Shown here: positions 20,847 to 27,840 of the stretch, piece by piece
How the letters are laid out: every line of letters begins with the position of its first letter
How positions within the stretch are numbered: the first letter of the stretch is position 1
Translations under genes and position numbers: made by a program
Notes under the pieces: generated by a model
Databases searched by the model: none
Told to the model about the DNA's origin: nothing
What the model saw: only the letters and a program-made list of their open reading frames with translations
Source of the DNA: a virus
Reading direction: 5' to 3' (one strand)
DNA length: 64,000 nucleotides
Virus record (IMG/VR): IMGVR_UViG_3300017917_003143
Location: 252,095 to 316,094 of that record

Positions 20847-21743
20847 ATGGCTACAACAGCTACGCCCACCCCAAAAAAGGTCAATTATCTCAACAACAGA
20901 GATATCCTCAAGGAAATACACCTAAGCAAAAACACATACTGTTCTTATCGTGATCCTGTGTTAGATCATCAATACGATATCATCCTGCCATCACTAGAAA
21001 AGATCAACCAGCGCACTATCGCCGAAGCACGGCGCAATCGTGCAGATCGTATCAAACGCGAAACTGGCGAAGTAGTTAACGATAAAAAGATCCCACACAC
21101 AGATTTGGTGTTCCGCATCACTACCTGGGAACACATACCTATGGCACCCAAGAAACAAACCAAAGCACAGCAGAAAAAAAGCAAGATGGAAGAGCTATTG
21201 GAGATTGATGACACAGCAGAATCTGATGGTTTAGAAGACCTAGTCGACGTACCTGTGTTAGACATGAATCATGTAAGATTAAACTTTCCACCCTTTTTCC
21301 ACTATCGTTTAGACGAAAATAAAGAGCCGTTTTTGGTAGGAAAGTCGCATTGGAAGGGTACCTTAGATGGGGGCGAGTTCTGCAGAGATCACGGCAAAAT
21401 GACCAATAAATTGGCCACCATGTTTATCAAACTCTGCGAAAGATATGCCACACGGAGCAACTGGCGCGGATACACTTACAACGAAGAAATGCGTGGACAA
21501 GCCTTGCTACAGCTATCTCAAATAGGATTGCAGTTCGACGAATCCAAGTCGCAAAACCCGTTTGCTTACTATACAGCGGCCATTACAAACTCGTTTACTA
21601 GGGTGTTAAACATTGAGAAGAAAATGCAAAACATTCGTGACGACATACTCGAAATGAACGGACTCAACCCATCATGGACACGTCAATTTTCAGAAAGCCA
21701 TAACAAGACTGCCGAAGCGGTTGCAAACAGCTCTGAAGAATAG
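20847..21743 (+). CDS. gp55: Late-transcription sigma factor gp55
   Basis: A 298-residue protein. The start at 20847 is chosen because AGGAG lies at 20831-20835; the frame is open farther upstream to a GTG at 20808, but that start lies inside the promoter. N-terminal VNYLNNRDILKEI matches the T4 gp55 N-terminus (YNYVNNKELLQAI). Residues from about 193 onward (MTNKLATMFIKLCERYATRS, then YTYNEEMRGQALLQLSQIG and FDESKSQNPFAYYTAAITNS) match the sigma region-2-like core of gp55, including the F..SK..NPFAY..-type motif. gp55 directs host core polymerase to the TATAAATA late element. T4 gp55 has 185 residues; the extra length lies between the two conserved parts (about 25-190) and includes a Lys-rich stretch followed by an acidic one. 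Many TAAATA cores in this window fit its presence. Confidence 0.92.
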   Translation: MATTATPTPKKVNYLNNRDILKEIHLSKNTYCSYRDPVLDHQYDIILPSLEKINQRTIAEARRNRADRIKRETGEVVNDKKIPHTDLVFRITTWEHIPMAPKKQTKAQQKKSKMEELLEIDDTAESDGLEDLVDVPVLDMNHVRLNFPPFFHYRLDENKEPFLVGKSHWKGTLDGGEFCRDHGKMTNKLATMFIKLCERYATRSNWRGYTYNEEMRGQALLQLSQIGLQFDESKSQNPFAYYTAAITNSFTRVLNIEKKMQNIRDDILEMNGLNPSWTRQFSESHNKTAEAVANSSEE

Positions 21744-21749
21744 TATACT
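21721..21749 (+). promoter_or_regulatory. Sigma70-type promoter abutting gp47
   Basis: TTGCAA (21721-21726), 17-base spacer, TATACT (21744-21749). The -35 lies in the end of the gp55 gene and the -10 at its stop codon. Only eight bases separate the -10 from the gp47 ATG, and there is no ribosome site, predicting a 5' leader of zero to two bases. Confidence 0.6.
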
Positions 21750-21757
21750 GCTATCAT

Positions 21758-22774
21758 ATGGCCAACTTATTCAAGAAGGCTATCGTTTTCACTGACATCC
21801 ACTTTGGACTGAAATCGAATAGCCTATTACACAATCAGGATTGCGAGAAGTTTGTAGATTGGATCATTGCCACAGCCAAGGAGCAAGGTTGCGAAACCGG
21901 TATGTTCCTAGGCGATTGGCATCATCATCGTGCGGCAATCAATCTACAAACACTAAACTTTAGTTTGCAGGCTCTGGAAAAACTATCCCGAGCCTTTTCG
22001 CAGTTTTTCTTCATACCCGGAAATCACGATCTCTACTACAGAGACAAGCGTGACATCCACGGTGCAGCCTGGGCCAAGCACTTGCCCAACATCCACATCT
22101 GCAATGACTGGTTTGAAGAAGGTGATGTCATCATCGCTCCTTGGTTAGTAGGCGATGATCACAAGCGTATCCAAAAAATGTCCAGCAAGTACATGTTTGG
22201 ACACTTTGAACTGCCACACTTCAAGATGAATGCCATGGTAGAAATGCCAGACCACGGTGAGATACAGGCCGCACACTTTGGACACTATGACAAGGTGTTC
22301 TCTGGGCATTTCCACCTGCGGCAACACAAAAACAACATCAACTACATCGGCAATGCGTTTCCGCACAACTTTGCCGACGCAGGAGATGACAAGCGCGGCT
22401 GTATGATTCTTGAGTGGGGAGCAGAGCCCGAGTATCATGCCTGGCCCGAACAACCTCTTTACAATGTTTTCGATCTTTCTACTTTGATCGATCATGGAGA
22501 TCAGCTGTTGAAACCCAACATGCATGTGCGTGTACAGCTGGACATTGAGATATCATACGAAGAAGCCACATTCATCAAAGATACATTTATCGCCAAACAC
22601 AGTCTCAGAGAAATGGCGCTGATTCCAAACAAGAGATCTGCCTTGGAAGAAGACATGGCGCCAGGCGAAATACGTTTTGAATCTGTAGATCAGATTGTTA
22701 CTGATCAGATCACCAAGATTGAATCCGAGTTTTACGATCCCAAATTGTTGTTACAAATCTATCAGGCTCTATGA
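21758..22774 (+). CDS. gp47: Recombination endonuclease subunit gp47 (SbcD/Mre11-like)
   Basis: A 338-residue calcineurin-like metallophosphoesterase. Metal-binding motifs are in order: D13-x-H15 (FTDIHFG), GD53 followed by WHHH (52-57), GNHD (88-91), and a late GHFHLRQ motif. These correspond to the Mre11/SbcD nuclease active site. With gp46 it forms the nuclease that resects DNA ends for recombination-dependent replication and takes part in host DNA breakdown. Length matches T4 gp47 (339). Its stop overlaps the gp46 start (ATGA), so the two subunits are translationally coupled. No Shine-Dalgarno sequence precedes the ATG, which directly follows a sigma70-type promoter. Confidence 0.95.
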   Translation: MANLFKKAIVFTDIHFGLKSNSLLHNQDCEKFVDWIIATAKEQGCETGMFLGDWHHHRAAINLQTLNFSLQALEKLSRAFSQFFFIPGNHDLYYRDKRDIHGAAWAKHLPNIHICNDWFEEGDVIIAPWLVGDDHKRIQKMSSKYMFGHFELPHFKMNAMVEMPDHGEIQAAHFGHYDKVFSGHFHLRQHKNNINYIGNAFPHNFADAGDDKRGCMILEWGAEPEYHAWPEQPLYNVFDLSTLIDHGDQLLKPNMHVRVQLDIEISYEEATFIKDTFIAKHSLREMALIPNKRSALEEDMAPGEIRFESVDQIVTDQITKIESEFYDPKLLLQIYQAL

Positions 22775-24534
22775 TACAAATAAAAGACTTGACCGTTAAA
22801 AACTTTATGAGTGTGGGCAATGCCACACAAGCCATCAACTTTGATCGTAGAGACCTCACGCTGGTCCTGGGCGAAAACCTTGACCTGGGTGGTGACGGTA
22901 GTAGGAATGGCACGGGTAAAACTACTATTATCAATGCCTTGAGCTATGCCCTGTATGGGCAGGCCCTGACCAACATCCGTCGAGACAATCTCATCAACAA
23001 GACCAATGGCAAAGCTATGCTGGTTTCTTTGGATTTCAACATCAACGGCAAGGACTACAGGATCGAGCGAGGGCGTAAACCCAATGTGCTAAAGTTCTAT
23101 GTCAACAATGAAGAACAAGCCGCAGATGACAACAGCCAGGGCGACAGTCGTGAAACACAGGATGCCATCGAGTCTGCGCTGGGTATGAGTCACGACATGT
23201 TCAAACATGTGCTGGCCTTGAACACATACACAGAACCTTTCTTGAGTTTGAAAGCTAATGATCAACGAGCCATAATTGAACAGCTCTTAGGCATCACTTT
23301 GCTTTCAGAACGTGCTGAACGCATCAAGGAACTCAACAGAGAAACCAAAGATGCCATCACGCAAGAAGAGATGCGTATCCGAGCTGTACAAGAAGCCAAC
23401 AAACGCATAGAGGAGCAGATTGAAAATCTCAAGAGGCGCCAAACACTATGGATTTCCAAGCAAACGGAAGACGTTGAAAAACTTGAAAAAGCCATTGAAG
23501 ATCTCAAGGCGATTGATATTGAAGCGGAAATACAGGCGCACCGCGATCATGCCACGTGGGACCAAAAAAGGAAAGACTTCAACGACTTACAGAGTGCGCT
23601 TTCCCGTGCTAAACTCGAGCGTGATCGCGAAGATAAAACCATTAAAAAGGTTGCATCAGAGATTACGTCACTTGAAAACCATACCTGCCATACGTGCGGT
23701 CAAGCGTTCCACGACCATAAGCACCAACAAGTGTTGGAAAAAAAGCAGAAGGAGTTGGCAGATGCTCGAGAGGCAAGCCAGCAACATAGCACCACAGTAT
23801 CAGACTTGGAGACTGCCATCGCCTCCCTGGGCGAGATAGGTAAGCCGCCCAAAATGTTCTATGATCAAGAAAGCGATGCCATAGAACATCGTGCCAACTT
23901 GGCTGCTTTGGAAAAGCAGTTGGAAAGCAAAAAAATTGAAACCGATCCCTATGGTGAGCAGATCGAAGAAATGTCTGGACAAGCCTTGCAAACAGTGAGT
24001 TATGACACACTCAACGAACTCACACGTCTGCAAGAGCATCAGGACTTTTTGCTCAAGCTACTCACCAACAAAGATTCGTTTATTCGTAAGAAAATCATCG
24101 AACAGAATCTTAGCTATCTGAACTCAAGACTCACACACTATCTTGACAGGATCGGATTGCCTCATCAGGTTATCTTCCAAAACGATCTTACTGTGGAGAT
24201 CACTGAACTGGGTCGAGATCTTGATTTTGATAATCTGAGCAGAGGTGAACGCAATCGTTTGATACTAAGTATGTCGTGGGCTTTTAGAGATGTCTGGGAG
24301 AGCCTATATCATCCAATCAACGTGCTGTTCATTGACGAGCTTGTGGATTCTGGTATGGATACACAGGGCGTTGAAAACTCCTTGGCATTGCTTAAGAAAA
24401 TGAGTCGTGAACGACACAAGAGCATTTGGCTGGTAAGTCATAGAGACGAGCTGGCTGGACGAGTAGAAAACATACTCAAAGTTGTGAAAGAAAACGGGTT
24501 TACCAGTTATAACACAGATGTAGAAATTTCATGA
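22771..24534 (+). CDS. gp46: Recombination endonuclease ATPase subunit gp46 (SbcC/Rad50-like)
   Basis: A 587-residue SMC-type ATPase. Walker A is GRNGTGKTT near residue 46 (within GDGSRNGTGKTTIINALSYA). Two coiled-coil arms (about 170-290 and 300-420) flank a CxxC zinc hook, HTCHTCGQAF, near residue 308, as in Rad50. The C-terminal lobe has the ABC signature LSRGERNRL followed by Walker B VLFIDELVDSGMD and a final switch histidine (WLVSHRDE). Length is close to T4 gp46 (560). It overlaps gp47 by four bases. The partner role is ATP-driven opening and resection of DNA ends. Confidence 0.95.
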   Translation: MIQIKDLTVKNFMSVGNATQAINFDRRDLTLVLGENLDLGGDGSRNGTGKTTIINALSYALYGQALTNIRRDNLINKTNGKAMLVSLDFNINGKDYRIERGRKPNVLKFYVNNEEQAADDNSQGDSRETQDAIESALGMSHDMFKHVLALNTYTEPFLSLKANDQRAIIEQLLGITLLSERAERIKELNRETKDAITQEEMRIRAVQEANKRIEEQIENLKRRQTLWISKQTEDVEKLEKAIEDLKAIDIEAEIQAHRDHATWDQKRKDFNDLQSALSRAKLERDREDKTIKKVASEITSLENHTCHTCGQAFHDHKHQQVLEKKQKELADAREASQQHSTTVSDLETAIASLGEIGKPPKMFYDQESDAIEHRANLAALEKQLESKKIETDPYGEQIEEMSGQALQTVSYDTLNELTRLQEHQDFLLKLLTNKDSFIRKKIIEQNLSYLNSRLTHYLDRIGLPHQVIFQNDLTVEITELGRDLDFDNLSRGERNRLILSMSWAFRDVWESLYHPINVLFIDELVDSGMDTQGVENSLALLKKMSRERHKSIWLVSHRDELAGRVENILKVVKENGFTSYNTDVEIS

Positions 24535-24564
24535 TCACGAGCAGAATATGATAAACAATAGCTC

Positions 24565-24999
24565 ATGTCATGGCTTTTCGAATCTCAAGAAATTACGGAA
24601 CTACCCGAAGATTGCGTTGGTTTTGTTTATTTGATCACTAATAAACTGACCGGCAGGAAATATATTGGCAAAAAACTTGCAAAATTTAAGCGAACAACAT
24701 ACAAAGTAGTCAAACTCAAAAACGGCAACAAGAAACGCAAAAAAATTCGTGGCAAAATAGATTCAGATTGGCAAACATATTATGGCAGTTCTCCGGAGTT
24801 ATCTCGAGATGTTGAACTGTTAGGCTCACAAAACTTCTCACGCGAAATCTTATACTACTGTAGGTCCAAGGCTGAATGTAGCTATATCGAAGCTCGCGAA
24901 CAATTTTCCCGACGTGTATTAGAATCAGATGATTACTACAACGGGCACATACAAGTGCGTGTACATGGTAGTCATATCAAAGGCAAGATCGCTCAGTAA
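24565..24999 (+). CDS. GIY-YIG family nuclease
   Basis: A 144-residue protein. The GIY-YIG core is visible: FVYLITN (20-26) in place of GIY, then RKYIGKKL (31-38). Further family positions are RE in FSREILYYC (91-99), glutamate in YIEAREQF (107-114; probable metal-binding Glu) and YYN (124-126). A basic insert (NGNKKRKKIRGK, 53-64) follows YIG. The pattern DWQTYYGSS then F.REIL is frequent in GIY-YIG proteins of T4-like phages. It could be a free-standing homing endonuclease or a DNA-processing or host-DNA-degrading nuclease; the sequence does not decide. A TATGAT hexamer at 24547-24552 may be a weak -10 but lacks a clear -35. It follows gp46 by 30 bases and is followed by a gene-poor, hairpin-rich stretch. 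Confidence 0.8.
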   Translation: MSWLFESQEITELPEDCVGFVYLITNKLTGRKYIGKKLAKFKRTTYKVVKLKNGNKKRKKIRGKIDSDWQTYYGSSPELSRDVELLGSQNFSREILYYCRSKAECSYIEAREQFSRRVLESDDYYNGHIQVRVHGSHIKGKIAQ

Positions 25000-25446
25000 A
25001 GACTCGCACAGGTCAATATCGTGTGCCGAACAGTAGAAACCTGGACCCAAGGTCGCAGGGATCCGAAGCCTCGTCGCTGAAACGAGCACTCAATCAGTAT
25101 CCTTGACAGGACCACGATCGCAAATGCCTGCGGTTTGATTGTTTGAATAGAATATAAAGGGAAAAAGACGTAGCAGTGATGCTACACGTCAACATAATAT
25201 GTTAGCGTATGTTATGTTGGCCGCCGTTGTGATAAAGACACAGCTCGAGGTACCGGACAACCGCCTCTGTAATGCTGTAACGCTAAGTGACTGTTCGTAC
25301 TCGGATGATGACACCTCTTTGCCCTGTGCGGGCAAAGTGTGACCATAGTATCTGGATGATAACTGTTTCGCTTCGCTCATCTCTTAATAATACATTCATG
25401 AGCGACAGCGAAATGAATAGAACTTCGTAGAAGTTCTCAAAGTGTG
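25000..25446. other. Gene-poor interval with several strong hairpins
   Basis: No convincing gene. Several inverted repeats are visible: CTCGT..ACGAG near 25070-25090; GACG-TAGCA-GTGA-TGCTA-CA-CGTC at 25167-25190, with a GNRA-type GTGA loop; an 11-pair stem (two G-U) at 25191-25218 with loop TTAGCG; GAGG..CCTC around 25243-25266; TTTGCCC-TGTGC-GGGCAAA at 25318-25336; a long-arm repeat TTCGCTTCGCTCAT (25367-25380) with ATGAGCGACAGCGAA (25398-25412); and GAACTTC-GTA-GAAGTTC near 25421-25437. It lies between convergent transcripts, so some stems may be terminators; the density suggests a structured RNA or a regulatory region. A minus-strand 63-codon frame (25189-25380) starts inside one repeat and is not supported as a gene. 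Confidence 0.5.
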
Positions 25447-25782
25447 TTATAGATTAGTATCTGGCCAATCACGGAACAGTGCGTGTTGTATATCGCCAGC
25501 AACGAACTGATTGAATGACTTGTGTTTCTGTTCGAGTTCTCCTTCGAGTGGAGCAACACGACGGAATGCCTGATCCATTTGGCCCATGTTCCGGAACTCC
25601 ATGAGTATCATCCATTCTGGCATGTCAGCTATACTACGGAAGCCCATCTTGCAACGAGTAATCCTGTAGCTTTCCATCTTGCCCTCAGAAACTAAGTGAT
25701 CAAAGAAGCTTTTCATGCCCGTGACCCAGTCTATGTCGCTGATGTCACCTTCTTTGTTGGCCCATATAGTGTAAATGTCCAT
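25447..25782 (-). CDS. Small conserved-type protein, DUF6614-like (tentative)
   Basis: A 111-residue protein, last gene of the gp26 operon; its ATG overlaps the stop of the preceding gene (TAATG). The pattern MDIYTIWANK at the start, SYRITRCKMGF near 55, a central MILMEFRNMGQMDQAFRRVA and a final ALFRDWPD resembles a small ferredoxin-like-fold family I recall as DUF6614, found mainly in marine alphaproteobacteria. That assignment is from memory and tentative. No catalytic motif, signal peptide or membrane segment is visible. What it does in a baseplate hub operon is unknown. Confidence 0.6.
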   Translation of the reverse strand: MDIYTIWANKEGDISDIDWVTGMKSFFDHLVSEGKMESYRITRCKMGFRSIADMPEWMILMEFRNMGQMDQAFRRVAPLEGELEQKHKSFNQFVAGDIQHALFRDWPDTNL

Positions 25783-26222
25783 TATGTCATCGGTCCTAAA
25801 ATTTCAAATCCATCTATCTCTTTCTTGTAGAGATGTGCTTGCTCGAGATAGAGATAGTCAAACCCCCGGGCTTTGTAGATAGCACACTCTGTTTTCATTG
25901 TTTCAATGCCCAGTCTTGCTCGAGGATCGTGATAGGTCCAAGCAAATTGGGCACATTCGGCATTGCGATCATCATAGCGTTTGATCAAGCTGAATGCTAC
26001 CATGCGTCCTTGGTCAAAATATCCAATCACATCAGTCATTGGATCAGTGTAGCGACTACGGAACATAGGCATCACACTTGCAAAGTGTTTGTAGATGCAA
26101 TAAGTCCTGTAGATCTCGTCCAGCTCGACCATCTGCTCTTCAGTGGGTATGAGGTATCCCCATTCCACTGTTGGCTCGTAATTGGTTTTTGCCAAGTTAA
26201 TCCTTGCAAATTGATAGCTCAC
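25782..26222 (-). CDS. Putative GNAT-fold acyltransferase-like protein
   Basis: A 146-residue protein starting at GTG (26222) within GTGA, which also contains the stop of the preceding gene. The arrangement of segments, VIGYFDQGRMVAFSLIKRYD (about 66-85), AQFAWTYHDPRARLGIETMK (about 91-110) and YLYLEQAHLYKKEIDGFE at the end, is reminiscent of GNAT-type domains such as the C-terminal half of arginyl-tRNA protein transferases: two central strands, a helix after a turn, then YLYL. A typical acetyl-CoA-binding RxxGxG/A loop is not seen, so activity is uncertain. Coupled translation with the two flanking small genes suggests a joint role during tail or baseplate morphogenesis, but this is inference. 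Confidence 0.5.
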   Translation of the reverse strand: MSYQFARINLAKTNYEPTVEWGYLIPTEEQMVELDEIYRTYCIYKHFASVMPMFRSRYTDPMTDVIGYFDQGRMVAFSLIKRYDDRNAECAQFAWTYHDPRARLGIETMKTECAIYKARGFDYLYLEQAHLYKKEIDGFEILGPMT

Positions 26223-26725
26223 TGGCGCGGATCCTTTCTGTGATTAAACAACACCTTTAGATAGTTTTCGGGCCAGGAGTCATAGAATCCTTGGCGTGCC
26301 ATGAGCCGGGCTTTTTGATCCAAGTCACTGACACTTTGTACCAATGCTATAGCGTATGTTCCTTGATTCATAGGAACACCGTTGACTATTTCAGGATCTT
26401 GCGGGTGGTCTTCAAGCACTATGAGATCTTTGGCTAGCAAAAATTCTGTGTTGGCATACTCTAATGCTTGATGGAAATCTTCATAATTCCAGTGATCGGC
26501 ATCGTACACCAGCATCACCACTTTTTTGTCACCCAGGCCACTCAGCGCCAGTTGCATAAGATCCAGTATTGGATTGATGCCTATCTGTATCCTGTACTCG
26601 TTGTTGATCCTGGCTTGCCGTGCATATGGGCAAGGTGGCCAGCCGCCCAGAGCAGGGTGTGGAACTTCAACAAAGCCCACGATCCATGATTCTATATCTT
26701 GGCGGACACGATCAATATCTAACAT
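26219..26725 (-). CDS. Unknown protein of the gp26 operon
   Basis: A 168-residue protein with no function recognised. Near the N-terminus is WIVGFVEVPHPALGGWPPCP followed by YARQARI, a CPxAR motif reminiscent of DUF1415-type proteins but not enough to assign. The middle (KKVVMLVYDADHWNYEDFH) looks like an alternating strand and helix. It is fully embedded in the operon: its ATG overlaps the stop of the 70-residue gene by one base and its stop overlaps the next start by four. No membrane segment or signal peptide. Confidence 0.65.
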   Translation of the reverse strand: MLDIDRVRQDIESWIVGFVEVPHPALGGWPPCPYARQARINNEYRIQIGINPILDLMQLALSGLGDKKVVMLVYDADHWNYEDFHQALEYANTEFLLAKDLIVLEDHPQDPEIVNGVPMNQGTYAIALVQSVSDLDQKARLMARQGFYDSWPENYLKVLFNHRKDPRQ

Positions 26726-26937
26726 TAGTAAAAAGGTAATCCAGATTTTTTGGTTGTTTCAAGATTGTCCTTGATGATAGCACCCACGATGTTGCGTTCT
26801 GCAACGCTGAGATTCATGCCTTCTTCGTATGTTACGCCTCCTCGCATGTACCAACACATTTTAAGAACATCTTCTCTGATACTGGCTACTTCTTTGTCTT
26901 GCTGTTCAATGAGTTTGGCAATGCCTTCAGGACTCAT
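26725..26937 (-). CDS. Small protein after gp26, possible tail-assembly factor
   Basis: A 70-residue protein starting MSPEGIAKLIEQQDKEV. The ATG at 26937 lies two bases after the gp26 stop; a longer frame starting at 27021 would overlap the gp26 coding sequence by 82 bases and is less likely. The segment VLKMCWYMRGGVTYEEGMNL followed by ...TTKKSGLPFY at the C-terminus is a pattern I associate with a small conserved gene next to the gp26 hub gene in marine T4-like phages. A role as assembly helper for the hub or tape measure (comparable to gp51 or tail chaperones) is plausible but unproven. Confidence 0.65.
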   Translation of the reverse strand: MSPEGIAKLIEQQDKEVASIREDVLKMCWYMRGGVTYEEGMNLSVAERNIVGAIIKDNLETTKKSGLPFY

Positions 26938-26939
26938 GG

Positions 26940-27788
26940 TCAGGAGGCGGATGCGAAAAAATTTGAAACGTCCAATGTAAACGGAGTTTCGTACTGCTGT
27001 TGGCATTCGTGATTTTGGCAAACGATCTTGATGGGCTTGAGTTCACTTTGATCTTTAAGACTCACGATATGATCGCGGATTTTCTGGAAAACTTCACGTG
27101 AGCAATTTTTAACAAATTCTTGTATGTACTCAGGCTCTATGACCATTTCTTGGCCCACACGGATCATGGAGATACTTTGCGCTATCGCGCTCATGGTCAT
27201 TTCGCTGAGCTTGATAAATGCCGCATTGATGCGTTTGATTTTTTCAGTTTCATTGAGAGTCGATTCGGGCAACATTTCCAATAACTTCTGATCTTCAAAC
27301 TGCATGACAGAATTCTGTGTTGACTCTTCATAACTGAGCGGACGGAAAAATACTTCAAGATCACTAGTGCTAACAGATTCGCTGTAGTCTGGCATTTTGA
27401 GGCCCTCTAACACAGTGCGCAAATCAAGACCAAATGTGTTTTCGTTTTGGCAATGTGGACAAGTGCTGTCAAACTGTAATTCATGACCAGCACTGGCAAT
27501 ACGGATAGCCACTAACAACGTGTCCATGTCAATGGCTGGTATTTTCCAAGGATCTCGTATGGCAGGAATACAACTCTTGATGACATTGACCACAGCTGAA
27601 CCATTGAACAATGCATCTGCTGTTCGGTATGTGATTTCATCCATGGCAGTCATTGGGTAGACTGGTAATTCTCTGTTGGGCGGCATGTCCAACACTCCGT
27701 CGGGATAGAAATTGCCATCACTGGGCAATTTGATGTAAATGGCCGGTTGACGGAAGAATCGGCGTAGTGGGTTGGCATTATCTGGCAT
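26940..27788 (-). CDS. gp26: Baseplate hub protein gp26-like (T4 baseplate family)
   Basis: A 282-residue protein. The start is placed at 27788 because TAAGGA lies at 27794-27799 with a five-base spacing; an in-frame ATG at 27803 lies upstream of that ribosome site and overlaps the late promoter of the divergent gene. N-terminal RQPAIYIKLPSDGNFY and later YRTADALFNGSAVVNVIKSC are typical of the T4 gp26-type baseplate family. Two cysteine pairs, CPHC (about 117-120) and C..HEC near 257-262, could bind zinc. gp26 is a baseplate hub or assembly component. It leads a five-gene operon in which neighbouring frames overlap or nearly touch. Confidence 0.8.
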   Translation of the reverse strand: MPDNANPLRRFFRQPAIYIKLPSDGNFYPDGVLDMPPNRELPVYPMTAMDEITYRTADALFNGSAVVNVIKSCIPAIRDPWKIPAIDMDTLLVAIRIASAGHELQFDSTCPHCQNENTFGLDLRTVLEGLKMPDYSESVSTSDLEVFFRPLSYEESTQNSVMQFEDQKLLEMLPESTLNETEKIKRINAAFIKLSEMTMSAIAQSISMIRVGQEMVIEPEYIQEFVKNCSREVFQKIRDHIVSLKDQSELKPIKIVCQNHECQQQYETPFTLDVSNFFASAS

Positions 27789-27793
27789 GTTTT

Positions 27794-27799
27794 TCCTTA
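27794..27799 (-). promoter_or_regulatory. Ribosome binding site deciding the gp26 start
   Basis: Minus-strand TAAGGA five bases before the ATG at 27788. It lies inside the frame of the upstream in-frame ATG (27803), so the shorter protein is preferred. Confidence 0.6.
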
Positions 27800-27801
27800 C
27801 C

Positions 27802-27808
27802 ATAAATA
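27802..27808 (+). promoter_or_regulatory. Late promoter core ATAAATA for the tape-measure/muramidase gene
   Basis: Reads ACCATAAATATTTGG, 32 bases before the ATG at 27841, in the short divergent space between the gp26 operon and the plus-strand structural genes. Confidence 0.6.
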
Positions 27809-27840
27809 TTTGGATACAACCTTACTTATCGGCGTAGATT

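Noticed and set aside
24547-24552. TATGAT as promoter of the GIY-YIG gene
   Set aside because: No -35-like hexamer lies at 16-18 bases; kept only as a remark in that gene's entry.
25000-25140. Possible tRNA or tmRNA in the interval after the GIY-YIG gene
   Set aside because: Several short stems are present, but neither strand shows a T-arm GTTCGAATC-type sequence, an acceptor stem with CCA, or a clover-leaf arrangement.
25189-25380. Minus-strand 63-codon frame in the hairpin-rich interval
   Set aside because: Its start lies in an inverted-repeat arm, no properly spaced ribosome site is seen, the composition is Ser-rich without motifs, and the stems cover most of it. RNA or regulatory function fits better.
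26938-27021. Longer version of the 70-residue gene starting at 27021
   Set aside because: It would overlap gp26 coding sequence by 82 bases in another frame and has no ribosome site; the ATG at 26937 follows the gp26 stop directly like its operon neighbours.
27789-27803. Upstream ATG for gp26 at 27803
   Set aside because: The ribosome site TAAGGA lies downstream of it, five bases before the ATG at 27788, and the extension runs into the late promoter of the divergent gene.
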